Source of the DNA: Christensenella timonensis
GTDB lineage: Bacteria > Bacillota > Clostridia > Christensenellales > Christensenellaceae
Assembly: GCF_900087015.1 (NCBI RefSeq)
Contig: NZ_FLKP01000002.1
Span: 2,108,001-2,172,000, forward strand
DNA length: 64,000 nucleotides
Direction: 5' to 3'
Part shown: positions 1 through 16,229 of the stretch, piece after piece
Layout of the letters: each line of letters begins with the position of its first letter
Numbering within the stretch: position 1 is the stretch's first letter
The notes under the pieces: generated by a model
What the model was told of the DNA's origin: nothing
Seen by the model: the letters and a program-made list of their open reading frames with translations, nothing else
Database searches by the model: none
Translations under genes and position numbers: made by a program

Positions 1-1730
1 GAGTCGACTTCGTGGTACGAACCGTCAAGCAGCGTGACCTTGAAATCCATAACTTCAAACCCGCCGATAAGGCCGCTCTTTGCCGCTTCCTGGATACCGG
101 CGTCGATCGAAGGGATATATTCCTTGGGGATCGAACCGCCGACGATTTTGCTTTCAAATATATAACCGCTGCCCGGCTCGAGCGGCTCCACGTGGATCTT
201 ACAATGCCCGTACTGGCCCTTACCGCCGGACTGGCGGACATACTTGCCTTCCACGTCGACCGGCTTTGTCATCGTTTCGCGGTAGGAAACCTGCGGCTTA
301 CCGACCGAAGCTTCGACCTTGAACTCACGCAGCATACGGTCTACGATGATCTCCAGGTGGAGTTCGCCCATGCCCGCGATGATCGTCTGGCCCGTTTCCT
401 CGTCCGTATAAGCGCGGAACGTCGGATCCTCTTCCGCCAGCTTCTGCAGCGCGGTAGACATTTTCTCCTGTCCCGCTTTGGTCTTGGGTTCGATCGCGAC
501 CTGGATGACCGGGTCGGGGAACACCATATTCTCCAGAATAATCTGCTGCTTGTCGTCGCACAGCGTGTCGCCTGTCCCGACATCTTTGAAACCGACTGCC
601 GCTGCAATATCGCCTGCTTCCACCTCGTCTACTTCCTCGCGGTGGTTCGCGTGCATACGCAGGATTCGCCCGATCCTCTCGCGCTTGCCCTTCGTGGAAT
701 TGAGTACGTAAGAACCGCTGCGCAGCTTGCCGGAGTATACGCGGAAAAACGCGAGCTTTCCGACAAACGGGTCGGCCATGATCTTGAACGCCAGCGCCGA
801 GAACGGCCCGTTCACGTCCGCTGCACGCTCGATCTCCTCGTCCGTACCCGGCTTGATGCCTTTGATGGCCGGAACGTCGAGCGGCGAGGGCATCAGCTCA
901 ACGATCTTGTCGAGCAGGGGCTGCACGCCTTTATTCCTGTACGCGCTGCCGCAGCATACGGGGATGATCGTACCCGCAAGCGTGCCTTTGCGCAGCACCT
1001 TGATGATCTCTTCCTTGGAAATATCTTCGCCCGCGAAATATTTTTCCATGATGGATTCATCATGGTCGGCGACCGCTTCGATCAGCTTTTCGCGGTATTC
1101 GTCCGCCATTTCCTTCATGTCCGCCGGGATCTCTTCCACAGAGAATTTCGTACCCGTCGGATCGTCTTCCGGATAGACGACCGCTTTCATTTCCACGAGG
1201 TCGACGATTCCCTTGAACGTATCCTCCACGCCGATGGGCAGCTGCAGCGGAACGGGGTTCGCGCCCAGCCTTTCCCTGATCATGTCGACAACGTTGTAAA
1301 AATCGGCCCCCATAATATCCATCTTGTTGACAAACGCCATACGCGGGACGCCATAGCCTTCAGCCTGCCGCCAAACCGTTTCGGACTGCGGCTCTACGCC
1401 GCCCTTCGCGCAGAATACTGCGACAGCGCCGTCCAGCACGCGCAGCGAACGCTCGACCTCGACCGTGAAGTCAACGTGTCCGGGCGTGTCGATGATGTTG
1501 ATCTGGTGCCCTTCCCACTGCGTCGTTGTCGCAGCGGAAGTGATCGTGATACCTCTTTCCTGTTCCTGTTCCATCCAGTCCATGACTGCGTTGCCGTCAT
1601 GGGTATCGCCGATCTTGTATGTCCTGCCCGTATAAAAAAGAATACGTTCGGTGGCAGTCGTTTTACCGGCGTCGATATGCGCCATAATACCAATGTTTCT
1701 TACTTTCTCAAGCGGAAATTTTCCAGACAT
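1..1730 (-). CDS. fusA: Elongation factor G, 3' end beyond window
   Basis: GTPase that drives ribosome translocation in the cytoplasm. The visible 576 residues start at an ATG (1728-1730) preceded by AAGGAG, and the frame stays open to the window edge, so the C-terminus is missing. The P-loop AHIDAGKTT is at residues 17-25, and DTPGHVDF and NKMD follow as G3 and G4. Further downstream come the domain II and III/IV sequences typical of EF-G. It is the last visible gene of the rpoB-rpoC-ybxF-rpsL-rpsG-fusA block. A long open frame on the opposite strand at 12-1802 is its shadow. Identification is secure from continuous family-like sequence. Confidence 0.97.
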   Translation of the reverse strand, partial: MSGKFPLEKVRNIGIMAHIDAGKTTATERILFYTGRTYKIGDTHDGNAVMDWMEQEQERGITITSAATTTQWEGHQINIIDTPGHVDFTVEVERSLRVLDGAVAVFCAKGGVEPQSETVWRQAEGYGVPRMAFVNKMDIMGADFYNVVDMIRERLGANPVPLQLPIGVEDTFKGIVDLVEMKAVVYPEDDPTGTKFSVEEIPADMKEMADEYREKLIEAVADHDESIMEKYFAGEDISKEEIIKVLRKGTLAGTIIPVCCGSAYRNKGVQPLLDKIVELMPSPLDVPAIKGIKPGTDEEIERAADVNGPFSALAFKIMADPFVGKLAFFRVYSGKLRSGSYVLNSTKGKRERIGRILRMHANHREEVDEVEAGDIAAAVGFKDVGTGDTLCDDKQQIILENMVFPDPVIQVAIEPKTKAGQEKMSTALQKLAEEDPTFRAYTDEETGQTIIAGMGELHLEIIVDRMLREFKVEASVGKPQVSYRETMTKPVDVEGKYVRQSGGKGQYGHCKIHVEPLEPGSGYIFESKIVGGSIPKEYIPSIDAGIQEAAKSGLIGGFEVMDFKVTLLDGSYHEVD

Positions 1731-2077
1731 TGTATCTCCTTTCCCTTCGATAAAAACTTATTTCAAACTTTATTGCTTACTTGGCTCACACAGCATATAT
1801 GATACACTCCCAAAAGCGCCCAAAAGCGCATTTCACAGTATGTTTACCAATGGTTCACACACTTTTTACAGTACATGTTTTTCAATACACGCTGCCGGGT
1901 GTTCGCGCATGTGACAAAAAAGCAATTTGTCCCTGATAACGCAGCAGTCCCATTTTGCTCCGTCCGCGTTTCCCTGTGGCCCCATTTTCAAGGCCCGATT
2001 TACGGAGTGAGCGGTTTTAAAGGCAAAATCTCCCCTAAAACCGCTTCCCGACTATCCCATGAATTTTCAGTATATGC
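1731..2077 (-). other. rpsG-fusA intergenic region with stem-loop
   Basis: No credible gene is visible in these 347 bases. A perfect 10-bp inverted repeat (AGCGGTTTTA at 2010-2019, TAAAACCGCT at 2036-2045, 16-nt loop) lies just after rpsG. It lacks a following T-run, so it may be a processing or stabilising hairpin and not a terminator. Nearer fusA a short direct repeat CCCAAAAGCG occurs twice (about 1809-1830). No good -35/-10 pair was found. A gap this long is unusual between rpsG and fusA, and separate control of fusA is possible. Confidence 0.5.
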
Positions 2078-2548
2078 TTACCAGCGATAGTGCGCGAACG
2101 CCTTGTTCGCTTCCGCCATCTTGTGCATATCTTCCCGCTTCTTCACGCTCGCGCCTGTGCTGTTTGCAGCGTCCATGATCTCTGCCGCAAGCCTTTCGCG
2201 CATCGTACGCTCAGAGCGCTTGTTCGAGAAAAGCGCCAGCCAGCGGATCGCCAGCGTCTGGCGGCGTTCCGGGCGCACTTCCATCGGAACCTGGTATGTC
2301 GCGCCGCCCACGCGCCGCGCCTTAACTTCCAAAACAGGCATTACGTTTTCCATGCAGGAATTGAATACTTCAACAGCATCCTTTCCTGTTTTTTCCTTGA
2401 TAATATCAAACGCGTCGTAGCAAATCCGCTGCGCAGTCCCCCTCTTGCCGTCCACCATGATCTGGTTGATCAGCTTGGTCACAACTGTGCTGTTATACAT
2501 AGGATCCGCTATTACCTCACGTTTGGGTACTCCACCACGTCTAGGCAT
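2078..2548 (-). CDS. rpsG: 30S ribosomal protein S7
   Basis: Primary 16S rRNA-binding protein that nucleates the 30S head domain. The 156-residue length is the bacterial norm. It begins [12 protein letters not shown] and contains [12 protein letters not shown], the signature around the first helix. The ATG at 2546-2548 has a strong GGAGG 9 nt upstream. It lies in the str operon between rpsL and fusA. The gap to rpsL is 293 nt and holds an interspersed structured repeat, which is unusual for this normally compact operon. Confidence 0.98.
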   Translation of the reverse strand: MPRRGGVPKREVIADPMYNSTVVTKLINQIMVDGKRGTAQRICYDAFDIIKEKTGKDAVEVFNSCMENVMPVLEVKARRVGGATYQVPMEVRPERRQTLAIRWLALFSNKRSERTMRERLAAEIMDAANSTGASVKKREDMHKMAEANKAFAHYRW

Positions 2549-2622
2549 TGAAAAGCCCTCCTTAAAATCACTAGAATAATTACTTGGTTAACTGCTTTCA
2601 CTCCTGCCGCACCCGCCATATC

Positions 2623-2687
2623 TTGCCCGTCTACTTGCTCAAACAACAGACGCGCTTTGCGCCGTCTAACTCGCATACGCCGGGCAA
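2623..2687 (-). repeat. Interspersed structured repeat, copy 1
   Basis: A 48-nt core at 2632-2679 matches, in reverse complement, 45 of 48 bases of 25048-25095. The core has an internal hairpin, AGACG-CGC...GCG-(C)-CGTCT. It is closed by an outer stem TTGCCCG (2623-2629)/CGGGCAA (2681-2687). The outer stem sequence differs from that of the other copy although both pair. The rest of the 2549-2841 gap holds no gene that I can support. Confidence 0.75.
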
Positions 2688-2841
2688 CACCATGCCTGGT
2701 GCTATTGCGGGCATCCTACTCCGTCAGAAGGGGCGCATGATTTGATTCCGACGCCTTTGCAAGCGTAGCACGCAGGCTCGGGAAGCAAATTATCGTTCCG
2801 CCTGACGGTAAACGATACCGGTAGGCAACAGAAAATGCAGC

Positions 2842-3216
2842 TTATTTTTTCGGCATTTTCGCGCCGTAGCACGAACGCGCCTGTTTACGGTCTGCAACGC
2901 CCGCCGTATCGAGAGCGCCGCGGATGATATGGTATCTTACGCCCGGCAGGTCTTTGACCCTTCCGCCCCTGATCAGGACAACGCTGTGCTCCTGCAGGTT
3001 ATGGCCGATCCCCGGGATGTAAGCCGTACCCTCCATACCATTGACAAGGCGAACCCTTGCAATTTTCCGAAGGGCAGAATTCGGTTTTTTAGGCGTCATC
3101 GTCCTGACCGCCATGCATACGCCCCTCTTCTGGGGACACTGCTTCAAAATAGGCGAGTTAGACGTTGCTTCCTGAGACTTCCTGCCTTTTTTAACCAGTT
3201 GGTTTATGGTAGGCAT
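2842..3216 (-). CDS. rpsL: 30S ribosomal protein S12
   Basis: Decoding-centre protein of the small subunit. It is 124 residues, starts [12 protein letters not shown] and carries the invariant [10 protein letters not shown] and the PGVRYH region where streptomycin-resistance substitutions map in other bacteria. The sequence looks wild type at the PKKPNS lysine. AAGGAAGG precedes the ATG. It is followed on the same strand by rpsG and preceded by the L7Ae-like gene, the usual Firmicute order. Confidence 0.98.
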   Translation of the reverse strand: MPTINQLVKKGRKSQEATSNSPILKQCPQKRGVCMAVRTMTPKKPNSALRKIARVRLVNGMEGTAYIPGIGHNLQEHSVVLIRGGRVKDLPGVRYHIIRGALDTAGVADRKQARSCYGAKMPKK

Positions 3217-3362
3217 ACACGCACCTTCCTTTCATTTCGTATCAATTATTATTCCTGTTCCCCCAAATACCTGCGCATCAGGCACTTGCACGGAACTTTC
3301 CCTGCAACACAGTCCATATGCCGCATGGATATAGCCAAAATTCCCCGCAACCCTGAAGGGAA

Positions 3363-3611
3363 CTAGTTTTCAATGATAGCCGCGCAGGCGGCGCGCACGT
3401 CGATCCCGCACACCTCGCCAAGCTCTTTCATCGTTTCCACATTCACGATGTGGACTTCCATTTCGCCGATCGCATGGAGTACCCGCTCTTTGACATGCTC
3501 CTCCGCATCGTCCGCGAGGTACACCGTCAGGACGGCTCCCTCCTCCAGGCTCCGCAGCAGCTGTTTTAAGCCTACGACCCTGTTTTCGGCGTTTTTTAGC
3601 TCTTCATACAT
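3363..3611 (-). CDS. ybxF: L7Ae/L30e-family ribosome-associated protein (YbxF-like)
   Basis: An 82-residue protein with the L7Ae/L30e/S12e fold pattern: an LLRSLEEGAV segment where the family has its RNA-contacting helix, then VYLADDAEEHVKERV. Members bind K-turn RNA, and in Bacillus the ybxF gene sits between rpoC and rpsL exactly as here. The call rests on both sequence style and synteny. Its precise ribosomal role is uncertain even in the family. Confidence 0.85.
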   Translation of the reverse strand: MYEELKNAENRVVGLKQLLRSLEEGAVLTVYLADDAEEHVKERVLHAIGEMEVHIVNVETMKELGEVCGIDVRAACAAIIEN

Positions 3612-3661
3612 TTACGCACACCTCTTTTTAACGCAAAAAGCGCGCCTAAATATAATACCAC

Positions 3662-4468
3662 TCAAATATTCATGTTGTCAAGGGGCAGATCGTCCTCGCC
3701 GTCCTTGCCCCCGCACGGTTTGCGCAGGCGCGTATACGTTTTCGTCTTTTTAAAATAGAGCCGCGGCATGCCGTTGGTGAGCTGGAAAAAGAACCAGCCC
3801 CTGCCCAGCATCTGCCGCACGAGCGGTATCTCCGCCACGTCCACATGCACTGTTTTGGCCGCCTTCCTGATCGCATTCATGCCTATCTGCTTGCCGAGGA
3901 AATACCCCGCGAGCGCCATCAGCGCCACGAACAATACGGGCAGCAGGGCGAACAGGTTCGCCATGGGCTCCGCAAATCCGGGAATCAGCAGCAGCACGAA
4001 CGCCGCCGCCAAAAAGCCGAAGAAAATGCCCAGGTGCAAAAAGTCCATTTTGCGGAAAGCCTTTTTGCAGTCGTCGCAGATGCCCGCTTGCAAAGTCACC
4101 AGCGAACCGACGGGCGTGCGCACCTTCTTGCCGATGCCGAAGAACATGCCCTTGGCAGAGTACGGCTCGGGATGCGCCATCTCAAAGGAAGCGTATCCGT
4201 CGATCTCGTATGCCGGCTTCTGCTTACAGAACACGCAATCGTCGCCCATGTGCAGGTCGTCGATGTTTTCCGGGATGTACGAAAGCGTCGTTTCCCAGCG
4301 TTCCATCGCGGCCTTTTTGTCCTCGTCGCTTTTCAGGGTGCTGATATAGCAGTGGTAGCAGCCCTTCCTGTCCAGCCAGTTGCACAGGTCGCTATCCGCG
4401 ATCACACACTTTTTCCTGTATTCACGCTGCTCGTCGCTCAAATTGTTATTGTTGTTTTCGCTCATCAA
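3662..4468 (-). CDS. Unrecognised Cys-motif protein with two membrane segments
   Basis: A 268-residue protein I do not recognise. The N-terminal half is soluble and Cys-rich (CYHC around residues 37-40, CVFC near 78-81, CDDC near 129-132), which suggests a metal-binding or redox module. Two hydrophobic segments follow (roughly 145-165 and 170-192), then a basic stretch and a C-terminal soluble tail. It lies between rpoC and ybxF, a place where most Firmicutes have nothing, and on the same strand. An intrinsic terminator after rpoC lies just before it, now inside the gene's upstream region at 4493-4523, so it may have its own promoter. The open frame and lack of rare-codon bias support a real gene. 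Confidence 0.75.
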   Translation of the reverse strand: MMSENNNNNLSDEQREYRKKCVIADSDLCNWLDRKGCYHCYISTLKSDEDKKAAMERWETTLSYIPENIDDLHMGDDCVFCKQKPAYEIDGYASFEMAHPEPYSAKGMFFGIGKKVRTPVGSLVTLQAGICDDCKKAFRKMDFLHLGIFFGFLAAAFVLLLIPGFAEPMANLFALLPVLFVALMALAGYFLGKQIGMNAIRKAAKTVHVDVAEIPLVRQMLGRGWFFFQLTNGMPRLYFKKTKTYTRLRKPCGGKDGEDDLPLDNMNI

Positions 4469-4492
4469 AAAACTCTCCCATCATTTACAAAA

Positions 4493-4523
4493 CAGGCGAA
4501 AGGGTTTTCCCCCCTTCCGCCTG
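4493..4523 (-). terminator. Intrinsic terminator after rpoC
   Basis: Read on the minus strand, CAGGCGGAAGGG pairs with CCCTTTCGCCTG and is followed by TTTTG, directly beyond the rpoC stop. One stem mismatch. It separates rpoBC from the downstream hypothetical/str genes. Confidence 0.65.
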
Positions 4524-4538
4524 CAATCCGATCTTTTC

Positions 4539-8111
<3,573 letters not shown>

Positions 8112-8163
8112 AGGTAACTCCTCTCCTCTCTGCTCTATCCAAAAATTTACTTAACTAAACCAA

Positions 8164-11955
<3,792 letters not shown>

Positions 11956-12024
11956 ACTTAACAACAACTCCTATATTAAAATTGATTATACAAGCAAAGG
12001 CGCATTTGCACGGCCGTTCCCTCA

Positions 12025-12049
12025 AAAATCCGCTTCCGGAGCGGATTTT
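12025..12049 (-). promoter_or_regulatory. Attenuator-like hairpin in rpoB leader
   Basis: Perfect 10-bp stem (AAAATCCGCT at 12025-12034, AGCGGATTTT at 12040-12049) with a 5-nt loop. On the minus strand the stem is followed by a run of five T. It sits between the rpoB promoter and the rpoB start codon, so it could terminate transcription early unless read through. Confidence 0.7.
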
Positions 12050-12116
12050 CCCCGCGTCCAAAAGGGCGCGCGACGGGACAATACTCCACAGTACAACTAT
12101 GCTAATGCAGTTTACT

Positions 12117-12145
12117 ATATTATCATAGCAAAATCAAGATGTCAA
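12117..12145 (-). promoter_or_regulatory. SigA-type promoter for rpoB
   Basis: Minus-strand TTGACA (12140-12145), 17-nt spacer, TAATAT (12117-12122). It implies a leader of about 155 nt before rpoB. Confidence 0.8.
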
Positions 12146-12258
12146 CACTTATTTGCGCTCACTTTGTTCGCTTCGCGGGCAGGGATTCCTGCAAAACCGA
12201 TTTATTCCTGACGAACATAACGAAAGCGTGCGTGGCCGCGCGCTCACTTTGTTCAAGT

Positions 12259-12294
12259 AAAAACAGGGCGCTGTGTCCCGCACCCTGTTTTTTT
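12259..12294 (-). terminator. Intrinsic terminator after yacL
   Basis: Minus-strand AAACAGGG...CCCTGTTTTT hairpin immediately after the yacL stop. It separates yacL from the rpoB transcription unit. Between it and the rpoB promoter, 12163-12215 contains a stretch (CAAAACCGATTTATTCCTGACG) resembling the repeats at 17973-18192. Confidence 0.75.
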
Positions 12295-12299
12295 CCCGT

Positions 12300-13391
12300 T
12301 CATTTGATTTTCGCAAAGATCATCCGCCCTGCCGCCGTCTGCAATACGCTGGTAACGATAACCTGCAACGTTTTGTCGCTCATGCCCTTTGCGCCTTCCA
12401 CGACGATCATCGTCCCGTCGTCGAGGTAAGCGATGCCCTGGCTTTGTTCCTTGCCGTCCTTGACGATGGTCACGCTCATTTCCTCGCCCGCCATCAGAAT
12501 CGGCTTGACAGCGTTCGCCAGCTCGTTGATGTTGAACACCGGCACATCCTGCACCGCCGCTACCTTGTTTAAGTTATAATCGTTGGTCACCACCGTGCCG
12601 CCTATGTCCCTTGCGAGCTTCAGCAGCTTGATATCCACCTCCGGTACGTCCTCATAGTCGACGTCCGTCACCTTGACCCGCGTTTTGAGCTCCTTCTGCA
12701 TGTCGCCGAGGATATCGAGGCCGCGCCGCCCGCGCGTACGCTTCATGGAATCCGCCGAATCGGCGATCTTTTGCAGCTCCTTCAACACGAACTCCGGCAC
12801 CACGATATCCCCCTCGAACATCCCCGTCTTGCAAATATCCAAAATGCGCCCGTCGATGATCACGCTGGTATCGAGGATCTTGGGAGGGATGCCTCCCCTT
12901 TTGTCCGGCGCTTTGCCGCCTGCCGGCTTTTTGCCCCGGATCAGCCCCGCGATGTCCACCCTGCGCCGCACGCCGATCGAAAGGCCGATCGAGCCGAACA
13001 GCAGGTAAACGAGGATCGTCAGCGGGATGGATATCCAGGCAATGGGTATGAGGCCGATGATGACGGATATCAGCGCCGCCACCACAAGGCCCGCGATGAG
13101 CCCGACCGTCCCCGCAAAAAGCGTGGTCGTGGGCGTTGCCTCCAGCCTCTGCTCGATGCTTTTGGTATTCCTCTCAAACGCCTGCGCCATCCTGCGGGAT
13201 AAAACTGAAAATATGATTCCGGATATGATTCCACTGGCAATATATGCAGCGAACGGCACCCACGTTTGGAAATTCGAGAACAGGTCGGCCTGCGCGAAGT
13301 AATTATATAAGGTCACGCCCAGCAGCACAAGCCCCGGCCCGATCAAAAAGCCCAGTACAATGATGAATAGTCTCATCAGCTTGTAAAACAT
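12300..13391 (-). CDS. yacL: PIN/TRAM-domain membrane protein, YacL family
   Basis: 363 residues. The N-terminal 135 residues hold about four hydrophobic membrane segments. A PIN nuclease-like domain follows (ILDTSVIIDGRILDIC near 171-186; further Asp/Glu residues at EFVLKELQ and VVTNDYNLN), and a C-terminal TRAM RNA-binding domain ends the protein. YacL proteins are widespread in Firmicutes and of uncertain function; the acidic residues suggest metal-dependent RNase activity. It lies after radA, as in Bacillus (radA-disA-yacL), but disA is missing here. Transcription ends at a clear hairpin. Confidence 0.9.
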   Translation of the reverse strand: MFYKLMRLFIIVLGFLIGPGLVLLGVTLYNYFAQADLFSNFQTWVPFAAYIASGIISGIIFSVLSRRMAQAFERNTKSIEQRLEATPTTTLFAGTVGLIAGLVVAALISVIIGLIPIAWISIPLTILVYLLFGSIGLSIGVRRRVDIAGLIRGKKPAGGKAPDKRGGIPPKILDTSVIIDGRILDICKTGMFEGDIVVPEFVLKELQKIADSADSMKRTRGRRGLDILGDMQKELKTRVKVTDVDYEDVPEVDIKLLKLARDIGGTVVTNDYNLNKVAAVQDVPVFNINELANAVKPILMAGEEMSVTIVKDGKEQSQGIAYLDDGTMIVVEGAKGMSDKTLQVIVTSVLQTAAGRMIFAKIK

Positions 13392-13452
13392 GTTGCTTTC
13401 TCCTTTCCTTATTCAATTGTATTAATATCAACAGCGCGCTTTTGCAGCCCCG

Positions 13453-13490
13453 CGCGCAAGCTTTCTATCAGCTTTTGTTACCGCCGATCG
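13453..13490. repeat. Short interspersed repeat, copy 1 (radA-yacL gap)
   Basis: About 30 of 35 bases starting CGCGCA.GCTT.CTATCAG match 24928-24962 in the same orientation, and both are followed within about 10 nt by GACACGC. The rest of the 13392-13641 gap has GC-rich inverted repeats (GCTCGGGTTTTGCTCC.., GGCGTCGCTCCGCCGG) and no gene. Confidence 0.6.
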
Positions 13491-13641
13491 TTCCTGGCGA
13501 CACGCAAACCGCTCGGGTTTTGCTCCGCAAAAACTCGCTCTTGCATGCGCCGGCGTCGCTCCGCCGGATCGGGCGCGCTTTACCCTTTTATTAATTTATC
13601 ATTAAAATATGTCTTGCGTATGAACAAAACCTTAAAAATTC

Positions 13642-14991
13642 CTAAAAGGCCCTCGCAAGCACATCCGAAAGCGTCCCTACCCCCTCCACCTTGATATTTC
13701 TGTCCATGCCGGCTTCGATGCTGTATTTCGGCACAAATACGCGCCTAACGCCCATCTTCGCGCATTCATTCACGCGCCGCGAAAGCTGGGAAACGTGGCG
13801 GATCTCGCCCGAAAGCCCGATCTCGCCGATGAACGCCGTGTCCCGCGGAATGGGCAGGTTCCTAAGGGAGGAGACGATGGACATCGCCATCGCCATGTCC
13901 GCGGCATATTCCTTTACTTTGATGCCGCCCGCCACATTCACGAAAATATCCTCGTTGTAAAGCTTTAAGCCGATCTTTTTCTCCAGCACCGCGCAGATCA
14001 TATACAGGCGGTTGTTGTCGAGGCCCGAACACAGCCTGCGCGGGATGTTAAGCTGCGTATGCGCGCACAGCGCCTGTATCTCCAAAAGCATGGGGCGCGT
14101 GCCCTGCGTGGCCGCAAAGATGGAGACGCCCGATAAGTCGTCCGCAAAATCCCCCTCAAAGAGCATCGTCGGGTTCTTTACTTCCATCATACCCATATCG
14201 CGCATCTCGAAAACACCGATTTCGTCCGTGGAGCCAAACCTGTTTTTCACCGCGCGCAAAATGCGCAGGTTCGAGGTGCGTTCCCCTTCAAAATAAAGCA
14301 CCGTGTCCACGAGGTGCTCCAAAACGCGCGGCCCCGCGATGGCGCCCTCCTTGGTTACATGGCCGATGATGAACGTAGCGATACCCATGCGCTTCGCCGC
14401 CTGCGTAATGCGCGAAGCACACCCGCGCACCTGCGCCACGCTGCCCGGCGCAGAGGAAAGGTTCGCGTCGTATAGCGTCTGGATCGAATCGAGGATCAAA
14501 AATTTGGGCTTTAGCTCCTCCACGCCCGCTAAGATGCTGCCCACCTCTGTTTCCGCCATCAGGTAAATGTGATCCGCCACACCAAGGCGCTGCGCGCGCA
14601 TCTTGATCTGCGCGGGGGATTCCTCTCCCGAGACATAAAGCACGTTGCCGTACGCGCACAAAAGCTTTGCCACCTGCAAAAACAAGGTGGATTTTCCGAT
14701 ACCCGGCTCGCCGCCCGCAAGGCATACGCCGCCCGGCACCACGCCGCCGCCGAGGACGCGGTCAAATTCGCCGATGCCCGTGGAAAAGCGCTTTTCGCTT
14801 TCCAGCGGTATCTTGTCAAAGGTGACGATCCTGGCCGGTGCACAAATGACCTTGCCCTTGCCCGCGGGGGCTGCCTGCACCACTTCCTCGACCAGCGTGT
14901 TCCATTCGTTGCACGACGGGCACTTCCCCGACCATTTCCCGCTCGTATACCCGCACTCCGAGCATACGAACTGCGTCTTTGCCTTAACCAT
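13642..14991 (-). CDS. radA: DNA repair protein RadA (Sms)
   Basis: RecA-like ATPase that promotes branch migration in recombinational repair. It has 449 residues. The N-terminal four-Cys zinc finger is at C10, C13, C24 and C27. Walker A GEPGIGKST is near residue 95. The RadA-specific KNRFGSTDEIG motif and the C-terminal Lon-protease-like domain (GGIKVKEYAADMA...) are all present. Its start overlaps the end of the upstream membrane-anchored gene by 8 nt, so the two are translationally linked. Normal length. Confidence 0.97.
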   Translation of the reverse strand: MVKAKTQFVCSECGYTSGKWSGKCPSCNEWNTLVEEVVQAAPAGKGKVICAPARIVTFDKIPLESEKRFSTGIGEFDRVLGGGVVPGGVCLAGGEPGIGKSTLFLQVAKLLCAYGNVLYVSGEESPAQIKMRAQRLGVADHIYLMAETEVGSILAGVEELKPKFLILDSIQTLYDANLSSAPGSVAQVRGCASRITQAAKRMGIATFIIGHVTKEGAIAGPRVLEHLVDTVLYFEGERTSNLRILRAVKNRFGSTDEIGVFEMRDMGMMEVKNPTMLFEGDFADDLSGVSIFAATQGTRPMLLEIQALCAHTQLNIPRRLCSGLDNNRLYMICAVLEKKIGLKLYNEDIFVNVAGGIKVKEYAADMAMAMSIVSSLRNLPIPRDTAFIGEIGLSGEIRHVSQLSRRVNECAKMGVRRVFVPKYSIEAGMDRNIKVEGVGTLSDVLARAF

Positions 14992-16228
14992 TTGCTCCCC
15001 CGTCCTGCGCCTGCGTATGCGCGCTTTCCATGTAGGCGTAAAGCACCGCCTCGTCCGCGATCTCGGTATCCGTCGTATCGTAATAACAGATGCCGTTTAA
15101 GTTTGCGCACGCGAGCAGGTTTTTCGACGTTTCCCCCGTCATGGTCTGCGTCATCTGCGCATCCGTATAGCAAACCGTTACCTTCATGTCCTTCGTATAA
15201 GCGACGAAATTATCGCCCAGCGCGTAATTGACCACGTTTTCCGCGATCTTCACCGGGGCGTTGCCGTTCGTGGAAAGCATGAGCGACCCGCTGATGATGT
15301 CCTTCGCCGTGGCAAACACGATGTCCTTGCCGTTCGTCTTTGGCTCGAACACCTGGTTGCCGAAATCGTAATTTTCCGTTTTGGAAGCGCCGTCCGCAAA
15401 AACAATGCGCTTTAGCGTCCCGTTCCCCTGCGTATCGTATTCCGCCCACACAAGGTCGTTTGCGGAAATGCTTGCCGCGCTGTTGCCTGCCGCCGTATTC
15501 TCGTAAAGCCTTACCGTCGCCGGTTCGCGCGTTTTCAGGTTGTAGACATACAGGCGCTGCGTCGTGTCGCCCGCCCACTGCATAAAGGCGATCAGGTCGC
15601 CCGCAATGGAGATCTGCGGCTGCGCATACGCGAATTCCTTGATCAAAAACTGCTGCTGCGCCGCGATATCGTAGCCCACGATACGTCCGCCGCCCTTATC
15701 AAGGCAGTCCACCCATACGGCGTAATTCCCTGACAGCAGGGGCGATAAGAGCCTGTCGTATTTCTTTTCCACATTGGGCAGCTTGGTGATTTCCTGCGTC
15801 TGCGTGTTGTAGATGAGCACCGTATCCAGGGCCAGCGTGCCCTGCTGTGAAAATTGCGTGGTGAAAATGATATTGTCCCCGTCGATAAACGGCTCGTTTT
15901 TGATACGCACCTTGTACTGCTGCGCGTCGCTGTCCGTAAACGCGTTGATATAAATCTCGCCGGGTGCGGCCGTGCCCGTCTCCACCTTCGATTCTTCCAA
16001 GTTAAACTCCGCTTCCACCTTGGGCTGGTAGCGCAGGGATGGGTCGACCCCCTTCAACAGGTCTTCGATGAGCGGGAACCCAAAAAAGATCATGACAAGG
16101 ACGACCGCCGCCGCGATCCCGATCAGGACGATGTACCGCCACATAGACCAGGCGTTGCTCCTCCTGACGCGATCCACGCCCATCGGCCTACGGATCGTGC
16201 TCATTCCCCTGTGTTTTCTTCTCTTCAT
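14984..16228 (-). CDS. Membrane-anchored TolB-like beta-propeller protein, unknown function
   Basis: 414 residues. A basic cytoplasmic N-terminus of about 30 residues precedes one hydrophobic helix (about 31-54), after which the protein should be extracytoplasmic. The rest shows repeated beta-blade-like segments (DTVLIYNTQTQEITKL, RIVGYDIAAQQQFLI, RLYVYNLKTREPATV) like the TolB/DUF5050 propellers. It starts 1 nt after the ispDF stop and overlaps radA, so it belongs to the rqcP-ispDF-radA unit. I cannot name a function; propellers of this kind often bind partners at the cell surface. Confidence 0.8.
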   Translation of the reverse strand: MKRRKHRGMSTIRRPMGVDRVRRSNAWSMWRYIVLIGIAAAVVLVMIFFGFPLIEDLLKGVDPSLRYQPKVEAEFNLEESKVETGTAAPGEIYINAFTDSDAQQYKVRIKNEPFIDGDNIIFTTQFSQQGTLALDTVLIYNTQTQEITKLPNVEKKYDRLLSPLLSGNYAVWVDCLDKGGGRIVGYDIAAQQQFLIKEFAYAQPQISIAGDLIAFMQWAGDTTQRLYVYNLKTREPATVRLYENTAAGNSAASISANDLVWAEYDTQGNGTLKRIVFADGASKTENYDFGNQVFEPKTNGKDIVFATAKDIISGSLMLSTNGNAPVKIAENVVNYALGDNFVAYTKDMKVTVCYTDAQMTQTMTGETSKNLLACANLNGICYYDTTDTEIADEAVLYAYMESAHTQAQDGGANG

Positions 16229-16229
16229 A

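Noticed and set aside
12-1802. Long open frame on the plus strand across fusA
   Set aside because: It is the antisense shadow of EF-G; the minus-strand translation is clearly EF-G, and the plus-strand product is Arg/His-rich without family features.
2010-2045. Intrinsic terminator between rpsG and fusA
   Set aside because: The hairpin is perfect but lacks a T-run on the coding strand, and the loop is long; kept only as a stem-loop.
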